DNA from: Bacteroidaceae bacterium
GTDB lineage: Bacteria > Bacteroidota > Bacteroidia > Bacteroidales > Barnesiellaceae_A
NCBI GenBank assembly: GCA_017531985.1
Contig: JAFXJY010000042.1
Location: 1 to 41,928, forward strand
Length of the DNA stretch: 41,928 nucleotides
Direction: 5' to 3'
Positions 32,240 through 40,908 of this stretch are shown here, piece by piece. The notes beneath the pieces are model-generated. The model was given only the letters and a program-made list of their open reading frames with translations. It was not told the DNA's origin and made no database searches. The translations under genes and the position numbers were made by a program. How positions within the stretch are numbered: position 1 is the stretch's first letter; each line of letters opens with the position of its first letter.

Positions 32240-33649
32240 TTATTTGATTTTTTCTATTTGATCTATGGCATCGGTTGCCTCGTTTATACCCATCGCTTGG
32301 GCTTGGGCGAGCAGTTCGATTGCAGTATCGTACTGTTTGAGTAGGGCTGCATAAACGCCTCGTGCGTATATGGCTTGAGGCGAATTGCCGGCTTTGTCGA
32401 GGTAGCGTTGAACACGCAACAACTCGTTGTGTTGCATCTTTGACACGGCAGCGTTGAGGTTGGCATCTTCGTCGTTGGGATACATGCGAACGGCTGTTTC
32501 AAACACATCGCTCCACTCATCGCTTCCCGGCTCGTATTGCTGAGCCAAACGATTGAACTCGTTGAGACTGAGTTTTTGCGGACTCTCGGCAAAAACACGT
32601 TTTATCTCTTCTATATCATCGTATTGTCGTATGTTATACTCTATCTTATAGTCGGAGTGACGCAAGGCCGGATAGCAATGTTCGAGCAGGTACTTATACT
32701 CTTCGCGGTAGGTCGATTTCAATACCCATTCTTTGTTGTCGGGTTCGCGATTGCAGTCGATGATAGCAAGAATCTCATCGCGATGCTCGAGTTGTGAGGC
32801 AGCTACATATGCACGCAATCCTGCCCAGTCTTCGGGTTCGTATGATGTCTGTATGAAGTCGGGTGCAAAGTGGTAAAGTTGTTGCACATACTCTTTGAGA
32901 GCTTGTGTACGACCTTTGGCCAGTCGGGTGTTGTTGTCGTAGGGACTCTCGGGCGATGCGAAGCCCTTGATAGAGATAGCCATGATGGTGTTGTCGGGGT
33001 CGTTATTGACCGAGTCTATCGAGGCTATAATCTTGCCCAACTCCACTCGGTTGTTGCGGTAGTCGGGGTAGATGATTGTTTGGCTCACAGGGAAGTCGAT
33101 AAAGGCCGACCCGCTTATAAATCGAGTCTTGGTTGTAATGGCTCTTTGAGGGGCGAATATAAACTTGGGAGCAAACTTGAATTCTTGATAGTATCCCAAT
33201 CCTACCGACTCTTTGTTAAGTAGTTTATGACAGCAACCATACTCGCGGCGTTCTACTTTGAGGCATGCACCGTCCATCCACGGCTGATAGGGAACTATAA
33301 CTTGGTAGGTCATCGTGTCGGGTACTTCCGAAGCTCGGTAGTTGCTTCCTTTACCTTCGGCTACAAGAGGTGTGTTGTTGCGAATGTATTGATAGTAACG
33401 GTTGCGACCATATATGGCAAGTGACTCGAGAGCTATGCTATCGCTTTGGCCCACAAGCATGGGTGCGATAACAGTGGCATTATCGACTCGGACTTTGAGT
33501 GATTCAAGTCCTATATTCATCTTGATGGTCATGAATTGACCACTACGTTTCATATTGAACTGGTCAATGGTAACACCGGTAATGTTTTGTGCTACGACCG
33601 CGGTGTGTAGTATGATAAGGGCTGCTATGGTTGTGATAATTCGTCTCAT
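32240..33649 (-). CDS. DUF3868/OmpA-type outer membrane protein of the fimbrial locus
   Basis: The 469-residue protein has a signal peptide (MRRIITTIAALIILHTAVVA). A DUF3868-type N-terminal domain (NITGVTIDQFNMKRSGQFM, LESLKVRVDN) is followed by an OmpA-like segment with SIKGFASPESPYDNNTRLAK (about 230-290), the place where OmpA domains bind peptidoglycan. C-terminal helical repeats resemble TPR (DEDANLNAAVSKMQHNELL). Genes of this kind precede fimbrillin genes in Bacteroides and Porphyromonas relatives, and a role in envelope attachment or assembly is suspected but not proved. It starts 22 bases after the DUF3575 gene. Confidence 0.85.
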   Translation of the reverse strand: MRRIITTIAALIILHTAVVAQNITGVTIDQFNMKRSGQFMTIKMNIGLESLKVRVDNATVIAPMLVGQSDSIALESLAIYGRNRYYQYIRNNTPLVAEGKGSNYRASEVPDTMTYQVIVPYQPWMDGACLKVERREYGCCHKLLNKESVGLGYYQEFKFAPKFIFAPQRAITTKTRFISGSAFIDFPVSQTIIYPDYRNNRVELGKIIASIDSVNNDPDNTIMAISIKGFASPESPYDNNTRLAKGRTQALKEYVQQLYHFAPDFIQTSYEPEDWAGLRAYVAASQLEHRDEILAIIDCNREPDNKEWVLKSTYREEYKYLLEHCYPALRHSDYKIEYNIRQYDDIEEIKRVFAESPQKLSLNEFNRLAQQYEPGSDEWSDVFETAVRMYPNDEDANLNAAVSKMQHNELLRVQRYLDKAGNSPQAIYARGVYAALLKQYDTAIELLAQAQAMGINEATDAIDQIEKIK

Positions 33650-33671
33650 ACCCTTTCGGTTTTTAGAATGA

Positions 33672-34268
33672 TTAGAATAGATATACTAAATTGACTGCTG
33701 CTTTGGTGGGACCTACATAGTGGTGCTCCATGTTCTCTTCGACTTTTCGGCCACAACCTACACATTCAAATCGGTCGTAGCGGGTGTAGCTATATCCTAT
33801 ACCCAACTCCAACTCAAGGTTGAAGTGCTTACCTAAGATGAATGCATAACCGTAGGCTATGCCTCCACCTACAAACCAGCCTTGAAAGCGAGAGTCGGAA
33901 AGGCGAGAGAAATCGGTACCCAAGAAGTTGAGGTTGTTGGGAATGCCTCCTACGTTGAATTGTCCCGAGTGTGCATGAATGCCCAGAAAGTGACCGGAAT
34001 ACTTCTCGCAAAACCAGTATCGAAACTCGGGCTGTGCAAACCAATGTTTCCACTTCATATCGTTGGGCATATTCCATGCGTTGAGGTTGCCCGATACTTC
34101 GAATGTCCATTGCTGTGTCAGTGCAAACTCCATTCCCAGATTTACACTTGCAGTGGCATCGTAGGCTATGTTGCTCTTGATTGCTACTTCTTGTGCATCA
34201 GTGTTGGCAGTGAATAATATTGATGCAAAAAGTGTAAGTAAGCAACAGTATAATTTCTTTCTTTTCAT
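33672..34268 (-). CDS. DUF3575 family outer-membrane-type protein
   Basis: The 198-residue protein has a signal peptide (cleavage near TDA-QE, residue 25) and a beta-barrel-like body with VAIKSNIAYDATASVNLGME, WKHWFAQPEFRYWFCEKYSG, HFLGIHAHSGQFN and a terminal aromatic strand ending VNLVYLF. These are DUF3575 features. The final Phe is typical of outer membrane barrels. It is the first gene of the fimbrial operon, about 100 bases downstream of the predicted transcription start. Its function is unknown. It may help subunit export or surface organisation. Confidence 0.88.
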   Translation of the reverse strand: MKRKKLYCCLLTLFASILFTANTDAQEVAIKSNIAYDATASVNLGMEFALTQQWTFEVSGNLNAWNMPNDMKWKHWFAQPEFRYWFCEKYSGHFLGIHAHSGQFNVGGIPNNLNFLGTDFSRLSDSRFQGWFVGGGIAYGYAFILGKHFNLELELGIGYSYTRYDRFECVGCGRKVEENMEHHYVGPTKAAVNLVYLF

Positions 34269-34373
34269 CTTGCAATAGAATTTTTTACTGTTTTATTGTG
34301 CCTTACAAATCTCTTCCGTTTGCCTAATTGTTTGAAATTTTAATAGGTGAGAAATCTCAATCATATTATCTCG

Positions 34374-34404
34374 CAAATTTAGCGAGTATTAACTAATATT
34401 CAAA
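34374..34404 (-). promoter_or_regulatory. Promoter of the fimbrial operon
   Basis: On the minus strand TTTG (34404-34401) and TAAATTTG (34381-34374) are 19 bases apart, a near-ideal Bacteroidetes promoter. The -7 lies within a dyad CTCGC-N7-GCGAG (34370-34386), which could be an operator. The transcript leader would be about 100 bases and contains GAGAAATCTC (34349-34358). Confidence 0.75.
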
Positions 34405-34620
34405 GCAATTGGCTATTAAAAATTGTACTTATTATCTTTTTAACATTGTAAAATTGGTTGTAATTGCTTAAAAATCAGTGTATTATATTATAGGGGGGGT
34501 AAAATAATTTCCATAATTTTATACAAGCAACAAAATCGTAAAAATGGACAAGATAATCCGATTCAAATTGGGAACTATCTCTATATTAGCAAAATAAAAA
34601 AAATAAAAGAATTTGGTATT
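34405..34620. other. AT-rich intergenic DNA upstream of the fimbrial promoter
   Basis: No gene is recognised. The stretch has an inverted 8-mer AAGCAATT (34403-34410) with AATTGCTT (34462-34469) and a run of seven G (34493-34499). Either could be regulatory, but both may be chance in such AT-rich DNA. Confidence 0.4.
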
Positions 34621-34905
34621 GATATTCCGGTCAAGCCACAAGATTACCTCACCTACCTAAAAATTCTTCAATGGAAGGCACCGTGTCAATAATCACGGCA
34701 GGGGTGAATTAAATAGGAAGATGGATTTACAACCAACAGAATCGAGGGTGTATTTTTACACCTGAAACGAATGATAAAGGGTGTGTATCAACACTTCTCT
34801 AACTCCAATATCGTGCAATACTTGAATGAATCTGCTTGGCGATGGACTCACTTCGATGATGAGTTAGAGTATAAGATTGAATCTTTGTTTCATAGTAGGA
34901 AATGA
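34621..34905 (+). pseudogene. Decayed IS1595-like transposase remnant
   Basis: Two coding scraps remain. At 34621-34689 the frame reads DYLTYLKILQWKAPCQ before a stop, resembling the zinc-ribbon start of IS1595 transposases. At 34768-34905 a frame reads KGVYQHFSNSNIVQYLNESA and ends HSRK-stop, resembling their C-terminal KGxYHHxSxxHLxxYLxE motif. The catalytic middle is gone and stops interrupt the reading. No intact terminal repeats were recognised. This marks an old insertion next to the fimbrial operon. The family assignment is moderate because each scrap is short. Confidence 0.5.
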
Positions 34906-34991
34906 CGTTGTCATTTGTGACTGTATAAATGGCTCGATTTTTTATTTTATTGCTAAAAAAAGCTAATGAGAATAAATTGTATATGTAAAAA

Positions 34992-35023
34992 TTTGCATGA
35001 TATTGCGTAATTTGCTATCTTTG
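34992..35023 (+). promoter_or_regulatory. Rubredoxin promoter
   Basis: TTTG (34992-34995) and TATCTTTG (35016-35023) are separated by 20 bases, a strong Bacteroidetes promoter. Transcription would start near 35030, about 28 bases before the rubredoxin ATG. Confidence 0.75.
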
Positions 35024-35057
35024 TGTTATAATTAAAAAACTGATAAAAATAAGAACT

Positions 35058-35219
35058 ATGAAAAAGTATGTATGTGATGTATGTGGTTGGATATACGACC
35101 CTGCAATTGGAGATCCCGATAACGATGTAGCCCCCGGTATAGCTTTTGAAAACCTGCCAGAAGATTGGGTATGCCCATTGTGTGGCGTGGGAAAAGAAGA
35201 TTTCTCGGAGGTTGAATAA
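35058..35219 (+). CDS. Rubredoxin
   Basis: The 53-residue electron carrier has the two metal-binding knuckles CDVCGW (Cys 6 and 9) and CPLCGVGK (Cys 39 and 42) that hold one iron in rubredoxin. The intervening [19 protein letters not shown] and LPEDWVCP segments are standard. It would pass electrons in the cytoplasm, often to peroxide- or superoxide-reducing enzymes in anaerobes, but no partner gene is adjacent. It is a single-gene unit with its own promoter and terminator. Confidence 0.97.
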   Translation: MKKYVCDVCGWIYDPAIGDPDNDVAPGIAFENLPEDWVCPLCGVGKEDFSEVE

Positions 35220-35295
35220 TTGTGACATCCAACACTCCTATATTGAAAGCGTCGTAATCCCGCCTTGTTATATAGCGAGTGACATTTGTAATATA

Positions 35296-35350
35296 ATAAC
35301 CGATATGATAGAATAAATTATTGTATCGGTTATTTTTATGTCTATCCTAT
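35296..35350 (+). terminator. Intrinsic terminator after rubredoxin
   Basis: ATAACCGATA (35296-35305) pairs perfectly with TATCGGTTAT (35334-35343), followed by five T after the stem. The loop is large (28 bases, AT-rich). Confidence 0.75.
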
Positions 35351-35354
35351 GATA

Positions 35355-35383
35355 TTGAATTCTAAATAAAATATATATCTTTG
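35355..35383 (+). promoter_or_regulatory. Promoter of the 35445-40814 unit
   Basis: TTG (35355-35357) and TATCTTTG (35376-35383) are separated by 18 bases. Transcription would start near 35390, about 55 bases before the ATG at 35445. Confidence 0.7.
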
Positions 35384-35444
35384 CCTCTGAATTGATTTTT
35401 TTGGAGAGAATATTGTGAGAAACATAAACCAATCAAAAATAAAT

Positions 35445-38400
35445 ATGAATTTAAAGCGAATTTTTAGTTGGGTCATGTCGATGTCGATTATAGGAGGCAT
35501 TGCATTGGCTCAATCGGTTGAGCGATTTGAGCATCAGCCGGTCAATCAATATCGACAATCGATAGTCCACACCGAATTTGATGCAAGCGATACGCACAAG
35601 GTTGTATCGTGCTATAATGTTCAGAGTGATAATAAAATTGTTCAAAAAACTGTTTCGGCCGATGAGGGAGTTGAGATATATGCCTTTACCGAGTGGAACC
35701 TGAAAGATGATGATGCCAAAGGGCTTATCAAGTTTAATAGTTCGGCACCGGGACAGATGACAAGTGTAAAAAGACTTGATATATGGGCTACGGCAGGAGC
35801 TTATGCCGAGGAGGATTATTATATCATGGCCAATGATAATAGTTTCAATCCGACACTATTTACCGTAGACCTTACAACCGGCGAGTTGAGTGAAACATCT
35901 GTAACATGTACCGGAGCCGACGGCTATCCCTTGCAGGCGTTTGAGATGAGTTACGACGTGTATGGTCGTGTGATGTACATGTTGGCTAATTCGCCATTCG
36001 ACCCCGAAGGGTACAATTCGGCCCTGCTTACAGTCGACCTCTCTACCGGAGAACAAGTGTATGTCGATGAGAATATGGGTCGACACTTCTACACACTGGC
36101 CATCGATGCCGAAGGTGTTATGTATGGTGTGGATGGTTCAGGTATGCTCTGTAAGATTGATAAGTTTACCGGAGACATTACCGAGGTGGGTTCTACCGGA
36201 TTGCGACCTTTCTATCGCCAATCGATGGATTTCGACCGCGAGACCGGTATAGTTTATTGGGTGTGTAGTTCAACACAACGATACGGAGTGCTTTATACCC
36301 TTGATGTCAAAACGGCTACAACTCAATTGTTGGGTGCGATAGGTAAAGATGAGCAGCAAGTAATAGGTGTGCATGTGCCATATTCGTTGTATCGTCACGA
36401 TGCACCTTCGTATGTAACCAATCTGACCATAACACCCGATGCCGGAGGTGAGAAAAAGGCTACACTTACATGGACGTGTCCCACTACTACCATCGGTGGT
36501 GACCCATTGGAAAGCATAGAATGTGTTGAAATATCGCGTGACGGAGTCGTGGTGGCAACTCTTGATAATGCTCAGCCCGGCCAATCGATGACGTGGAATG
36601 ATGAAGTGGAGACGGCATCGACTTATACATATAAACTGCAAGTTGTCAATTCGCAAGGTCGAGGCGAATTGCGGACGGTATCGGCCTATATCGGTCACGA
36701 TCTTCCCGCAGCGGTTGAGGATTTGCGACTGGTGCGTACGACTGAAAATAGTATCACCCTCTCATGGAATGCCGTTACCGAAGGTTGTAATGGTGGTTAC
36801 ATAGACATGCCTTCTTTGCGTTATAAAGTAGAGCGTGTTTCCGATGGCAAAGTCTTGGCAGAGGAGCTGTTAGAGACTACGTTTGTTGATACCGAAATAA
36901 CCGAACTTAATCGTTATCGCTATGCCATTACATCGTATAATGTCGATGGTGTGGGCGGCGTTACCCATAGCGGATATATTGTAAATGGTCCGGCTCGCAC
37001 ATTGCCGCAATTTGCCAACTTTGATATTAATGACGAAACAGAACCCAACTTGTGGTCGGTGGCCGATGCCAATGGTGATGGTATCTCGTACTTCTGGAAC
37101 TACGACGAGAATTATAACTTTGGAGCATATTGGTATCAGACATTCTCAATGTCGAATGCCAACGACTGGTTGATTTCGCCTCCTATGCGTTTCGAGGCTA
37201 ATACACCCTACAAGGTGGTGGTGGAGGCCGGTGTATCGTCGTCGGACTACACCGAGCGATTTGCCATATATCTGATTCAGAACTATGACTTATCTACTGC
37301 CATGCAGGTGGGCGAAAACTTTGAAATTAATTCCTACGATTACTACCGTGTCGATATTGATAGCGTTCCGGCCGGTAATTATTCGGTCTGTGTGCGTTGT
37401 ATTTCCGATGCGGTGACAAGTCGATACTTAGCCGTTTACAGTGTCGAGACCGCTCTCAATGGCGATGGAAACATTCGTGGTGATGTGTGGGACGATAGTT
37501 CGCGGCCCGTTGCCGATGTATATGTAAGCCTTGAAGGAACCGAATTTGGTGCTTATACCGATGAACGTGGTTTCTTCGAAATAGCCAATGTACCCGGTGG
37601 TAACTATACCATCAATAGTACCAAGTTGGGGTATAAGAGTAAACCTCAACCGATAAGAGTTGTAGCCCTGCAAGATGTTAACGTAGAGTTGGATGTTATC
37701 AAGCGTAAGGCTTATTCTATATCGGGTAACGTGATGAATGAATATCATCAACCCTTGTCGGGCGTAAGCATTCAACTGAATGGCTATAATACTTATAGTG
37801 CTACAACGGCCGAAGACGGTTCTTATAGTATCAGTAATGTATATGAAGCCGAGGATGCTTATAGTATTGTGGCGTCAAAGGACTTCTATACACCGGTAGA
37901 GATGTCGCGTAGCGTCCGTAATAGCAACCTTACGATTGATGTAACGCTCAACGATAGCATTCTGCCTCCGGCCTTTGCACAAGTCGACTATGCCGATAAT
38001 AACTTGAAGTCGGTGGTCGAGTGGTCGCGTCCCGGTATTGACGAGGCTGTGGCTGTGTATAGTGGAGAGATATCATATACCTTCGGTGCTTCGGATGGAA
38101 CATTTGGCACTCTTATTGGCGTTGTTTGTCATGAGCCTATCATCTTGAAGAATATACACTGGTTGTTACTCAATAGCATTGAAACGGTCAATGTGGTGAT
38201 TCTTGCACTCGATGAGAATGGCAAACTTACCGGTGAAGAACTCTATGTCGACGGTGATGCTCCCAATGTAAAATATGACCTGACACAGTACGCCTTCGAA
38301 TATGATGTGTATGCTCCCTACGGTTGCTTTATCGGATTGAGTACGGATGCCGGTTTCTTGGATATTGTTACGGCTGTTAATACCGAGGAGAAACCTTTCG

Positions 38401-38972
38401 TGCCTAACTTCAATGCCTATATCGAGGATTATCTTGAAAATGCCGAGTTTGAATATGTCGAAACACTTGGAGACGATTTCCGCGAGAATTTCTGCTTGGG
38501 CTACGACGGTATCAAGATGGCTACCAACGATGCTCCGCAAGTTTCGTATAACGTATATCGTGAAAATGCTGCCTCAATGAGTGAAGTCGTTGCCAATGCT
38601 GTTGATAAAATGTTGTGTGCCGATGATGCTTGGCTTACACTTCCCGATGGTGAATATCGATATGCCGTAACAGCCGTTTATGCCAATAATAAAGAGTCGG
38701 AACGTGCTTACACTTCGACTATTACTCTCGATAAAACATCCATTGAAGATGTCATGGCTAATAATTTTACAATTACTCTGTCGTCCGATGCATCACAGCT
38801 GTTGATGAATAGAGTAGCCGATAAGATCATGGTTTATGCAATGGATGGAACTACGATGGTTCGGGCTGCTAACACCGATGTTGTTTCGGTGGCGAATTGC
38901 AGTGCAGGTGTCTACATGGTTCGTGCCAAGGTGAATGGTCAGTGGTTTATAGAGAAAGTCCTTATTAAATAA
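35445..38972 (+). CDS. Large secreted multidomain protein with FnIII, jelly-roll and carboxypeptidase-regulatory-like modules and T9SS-type tail
   Basis: The 1175-residue protein has a signal peptide (about 1-22, IIGGIALA). A beta-propeller-like N-terminal part (about 60-310) shows repeated LYTVDLTTG/LLTVDLSTG strands. Two fibronectin-III-like domains lie near 318-415 and 418-515. A choice-of-anchor-J jelly roll (about 522-662) contains ANDWLISPPM. Two carboxypeptidase-regulatory-like beta domains follow (near 672-752 and 755-838, GVSIQL and TDERGFFEIANVPGGNYT). A T9SS-like C-terminal tail ends VYMVRAKVNGQWFIEKVLIK. It is likely secreted or surface-bound, with binding or adhesive modules and no evident catalytic domain. 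I start at ATG 35445. A GTG at 35415 would precede the signal peptide by ten residues. Confidence 0.85.
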   Translation: MNLKRIFSWVMSMSIIGGIALAQSVERFEHQPVNQYRQSIVHTEFDASDTHKVVSCYNVQSDNKIVQKTVSADEGVEIYAFTEWNLKDDDAKGLIKFNSSAPGQMTSVKRLDIWATAGAYAEEDYYIMANDNSFNPTLFTVDLTTGELSETSVTCTGADGYPLQAFEMSYDVYGRVMYMLANSPFDPEGYNSALLTVDLSTGEQVYVDENMGRHFYTLAIDAEGVMYGVDGSGMLCKIDKFTGDITEVGSTGLRPFYRQSMDFDRETGIVYWVCSSTQRYGVLYTLDVKTATTQLLGAIGKDEQQVIGVHVPYSLYRHDAPSYVTNLTITPDAGGEKKATLTWTCPTTTIGGDPLESIECVEISRDGVVVATLDNAQPGQSMTWNDEVETASTYTYKLQVVNSQGRGELRTVSAYIGHDLPAAVEDLRLVRTTENSITLSWNAVTEGCNGGYIDMPSLRYKVERVSDGKVLAEELLETTFVDTEITELNRYRYAITSYNVDGVGGVTHSGYIVNGPARTLPQFANFDINDETEPNLWSVADANGDGISYFWNYDENYNFGAYWYQTFSMSNANDWLISPPMRFEANTPYKVVVEAGVSSSDYTERFAIYLIQNYDLSTAMQVGENFEINSYDYYRVDIDSVPAGNYSVCVRCISDAVTSRYLAVYSVETALNGDGNIRGDVWDDSSRPVADVYVSLEGTEFGAYTDERGFFEIANVPGGNYTINSTKLGYKSKPQPIRVVALQDVNVELDVIKRKAYSISGNVMNEYHQPLSGVSIQLNGYNTYSATTAEDGSYSISNVYEAEDAYSIVASKDFYTPVEMSRSVRNSNLTIDVTLNDSILPPAFAQVDYADNNLKSVVEWSRPGIDEAVAVYSGEISYTFGASDGTFGTLIGVVCHEPIILKNIHWLLLNSIETVNVVILALDENGKLTGEELYVDGDAPNVKYDLTQYAFEYDVYAPYGCFIGLSTDAGFLDIVTAVNTEEKPFVPNFNAYIEDYLENAEFEYVETLGDDFRENFCLGYDGIKMATNDAPQVSYNVYRENAASMSEVVANAVDKMLCADDAWLTLPDGEYRYAVTAVYANNKESERAYTSTITLDKTSIEDVMANNFTITLSSDASQLLMNRVADKIMVYAMDGTTMVRAANTDVVSVANCSAGVYMVRAKVNGQWFIEKVLIK

Positions 38973-38984
38973 AAAAAGTATCAT

Positions 38985-40814
38985 ATGAAGAAAATATATA
39001 TCATAGCAGCCTTGTCGTTGGCTGCAACAGCAATGCAGGCACAGAAGGTTGTGTTTTCGTGCGACTTTGAAGAAGGGATGCCTTCGACGTTTGCCACTTA
39101 CGACCTCGATGGAAATGAACCATCGCGAAGCATGAAAAGTTATGGACTCACCGAAGGAGTGGCTTGGGCGGCATTTAACGATGGTGAGAATACTGCCCTA
39201 TATAGTGGCTCATGGTATAAGATTCCCGGCACATCGAACGATTGGATGGTTACTTCACCCATTCGAGTAGAAGATGTGCGTAACATCTTATCATGGCGAG
39301 CCTACGCTCTCGATGCAAAACACCCCGATGGTTATAGTGTATATATCTCGACTACCGGCAACCATCCTGAGGACTTTGTCGATAGTCCTGTCTACACAGT
39401 GGCGGCAGAGAGTGGTCAGTGGCAGCAACATGCTGTTTCGCTTGCCGATTATGTGGGTCGCGACATATATGTTGCCTTTGTCAACAACAGTACCAACTGT
39501 AATATATTGGCTATTGATGACATCAATGTGTTTGCTTACGACCACAGTTTTAACTTTATCAATACAACCCCCGAGGCTATCTCATCCCCCGGCATTGTAC
39601 ATGTCACAGGTGAAATAAGTTCATCGGGATTCCTCCCTGTCGAAGGTTATGTGGTAGAACTTACTTATGCCGGCATGACCGAGGTTATCGACCGCAGTAG
39701 TGACATCGTTGCAGCCGACAGTGTGGCTCATATCGAGTTCGCTATTGACATAGATGTACCACTCGATGCAACAAGCGATTATACACTTCGCATCAGCAGC
39801 CTCGACGGGACAGATGTACTCGATGTAGTAAGCAGTATTACCTGTTTCCACCGCACTGTACTCATCGAAGAGGGTACAGGAACATGGTGTATGTGGTGTC
39901 CTCGCGGTGCTTACGGGTTGGAACTGATGCACGAAAAATACCCCGGTACATTTGTCGATGTTGCCGTACACGGAAGTGATGAAATGATGAATATACCCTA
40001 CTATGTAGGTGCCTACAACTATTTTACTATGGGATTCCCCGGATGTATACTCGACCGAAATACTGAGTTGGCAGGCGACCCGTATTACGACATCGATTCG
40101 TTGCTCAATACAGCCATGAAAAAAGGTGCAATCGGAAAGATTTCGACAACCGCTCAGTATATCAACAGCCGCCAATTGGCAGTCGAAGCCACCGTCGAGT
40201 TTGGTAAAACAATTGCCGAAGGTGAGTATGGTCTGTTGTATATCATTGTAGAAGATAGTGTGACCGGATATGAGCAAGCCAATGCTTATGGTGGCGGTAA
40301 CACACCGATGGGTGGATTTGAAAATCTCCCCGACCCGATACCTGCCGGAGAGTACTACTTTGCCAACGTAGGACGTATGGTTTATCCTTCATTTACGGGC
40401 GATGCCGAGGCATTCCCTGCCGGTACTCCTCGCCACACGCCCATGACCGTTTCATATACCATCGATATGCCCGAAGTACAACGCATGGAGATGGTCAAAG
40501 TTGTAGCTGCTATTACTGAGATGTCGACCGGTAAAATTGTCAATATACATGAAGTCGTACCCTCTATACCCGAGGCAGTGAAGGGGATAAATGCAGCAGC
40601 CGATATATCGGTGCGTGCCACTGCCAATGGTATTGAAATTGTTGCTGCCGAAGCCCTGCAAAGTGTCGAGGTGTGGAGTGTAGGTGGACAATTGTTATAT
40701 ACAGCTCAACCTCATTACAACACTCATGTGGTAAAACTTGACGACAATCATGGTATTGTTGTCGTAAAAGCATGTACTGCACAGGATAGTATTGTTGCTA
40801 AGTGTGTGAAGTGA
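38985..40814 (+). CDS. Secreted Omp28-related protein with jelly-roll domain and T9SS-like tail
   Basis: The 609-residue protein has a signal peptide (MKKIYIIAALSLAATAMQA). A choice-of-anchor-J-type jelly roll (about 20-190) contains SNDWMVTSPIRV. A thioredoxin-like Omp28-related domain (about 290-520) carries IEEGTGTWCMWCPRGAYG (Cys 302 and 305) and GFPGCILDR. A short C-terminal tail (SVEVWSVGGQLLYTAQ) resembles T9SS type A sorting domains. Omp28 was described as a surface protein of Porphyromonas. The CxxC suggests redox activity, but this is untested here. It starts 12 bases after the previous gene and is followed by a terminator, so the two genes form a secreted-protein unit. Confidence 0.88.
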   Translation: MKKIYIIAALSLAATAMQAQKVVFSCDFEEGMPSTFATYDLDGNEPSRSMKSYGLTEGVAWAAFNDGENTALYSGSWYKIPGTSNDWMVTSPIRVEDVRNILSWRAYALDAKHPDGYSVYISTTGNHPEDFVDSPVYTVAAESGQWQQHAVSLADYVGRDIYVAFVNNSTNCNILAIDDINVFAYDHSFNFINTTPEAISSPGIVHVTGEISSSGFLPVEGYVVELTYAGMTEVIDRSSDIVAADSVAHIEFAIDIDVPLDATSDYTLRISSLDGTDVLDVVSSITCFHRTVLIEEGTGTWCMWCPRGAYGLELMHEKYPGTFVDVAVHGSDEMMNIPYYVGAYNYFTMGFPGCILDRNTELAGDPYYDIDSLLNTAMKKGAIGKISTTAQYINSRQLAVEATVEFGKTIAEGEYGLLYIIVEDSVTGYEQANAYGGGNTPMGGFENLPDPIPAGEYYFANVGRMVYPSFTGDAEAFPAGTPRHTPMTVSYTIDMPEVQRMEMVKVVAAITEMSTGKIVNIHEVVPSIPEAVKGINAAADISVRATANGIEIVAAEALQSVEVWSVGGQLLYTAQPHYNTHVVKLDDNHGIVVVKACTAQDSIVAKCVK

Positions 40815-40840
40815 TAATTCGATAAATCGAAAGAAAAAAC

Positions 40841-40871
40841 GCCTTTATGTTGTAAAATATAAAGGCTTTTT
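40841..40871 (+). terminator. Terminator of the secreted-protein unit
   Basis: GCCTTTAT (40841-40848) pairs with ATAAAGGC (40859-40866) around a 10-base loop, followed by five T. Confidence 0.85.
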
Positions 40872-40880
40872 CTATATTTG
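40850..40880 (+). promoter_or_regulatory. Promoter of the MORN-like gene, overlapping the terminator
   Basis: TTG (40850-40852) lies in the loop of the terminator hairpin and TATATTTG (40873-40880) follows 20 bases later, just after the T-run. Transcription would start near 40886, about 23 bases before the ATG at 40909. Confidence 0.7.
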
Positions 40881-40908
40881 TAGGACAAAAACTATAAAAC
40901 CTACTATC

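Noticed and set aside
34403..34469. Inverted 8-mers near the fimbrial promoter as a possible invertible switch
   Set aside because: They do not flank the promoter but lie on one side of it. An 8-mer is short for a site-specific recombinase, no recombinase gene is in the window, and chance is likely in AT-rich DNA.
34493..34499. Run of seven G as a phase-variation tract
   Set aside because: It is about 90 bases upstream of the -33 element and not within a gene or spacer. Seven G is short, and no second line of evidence exists.
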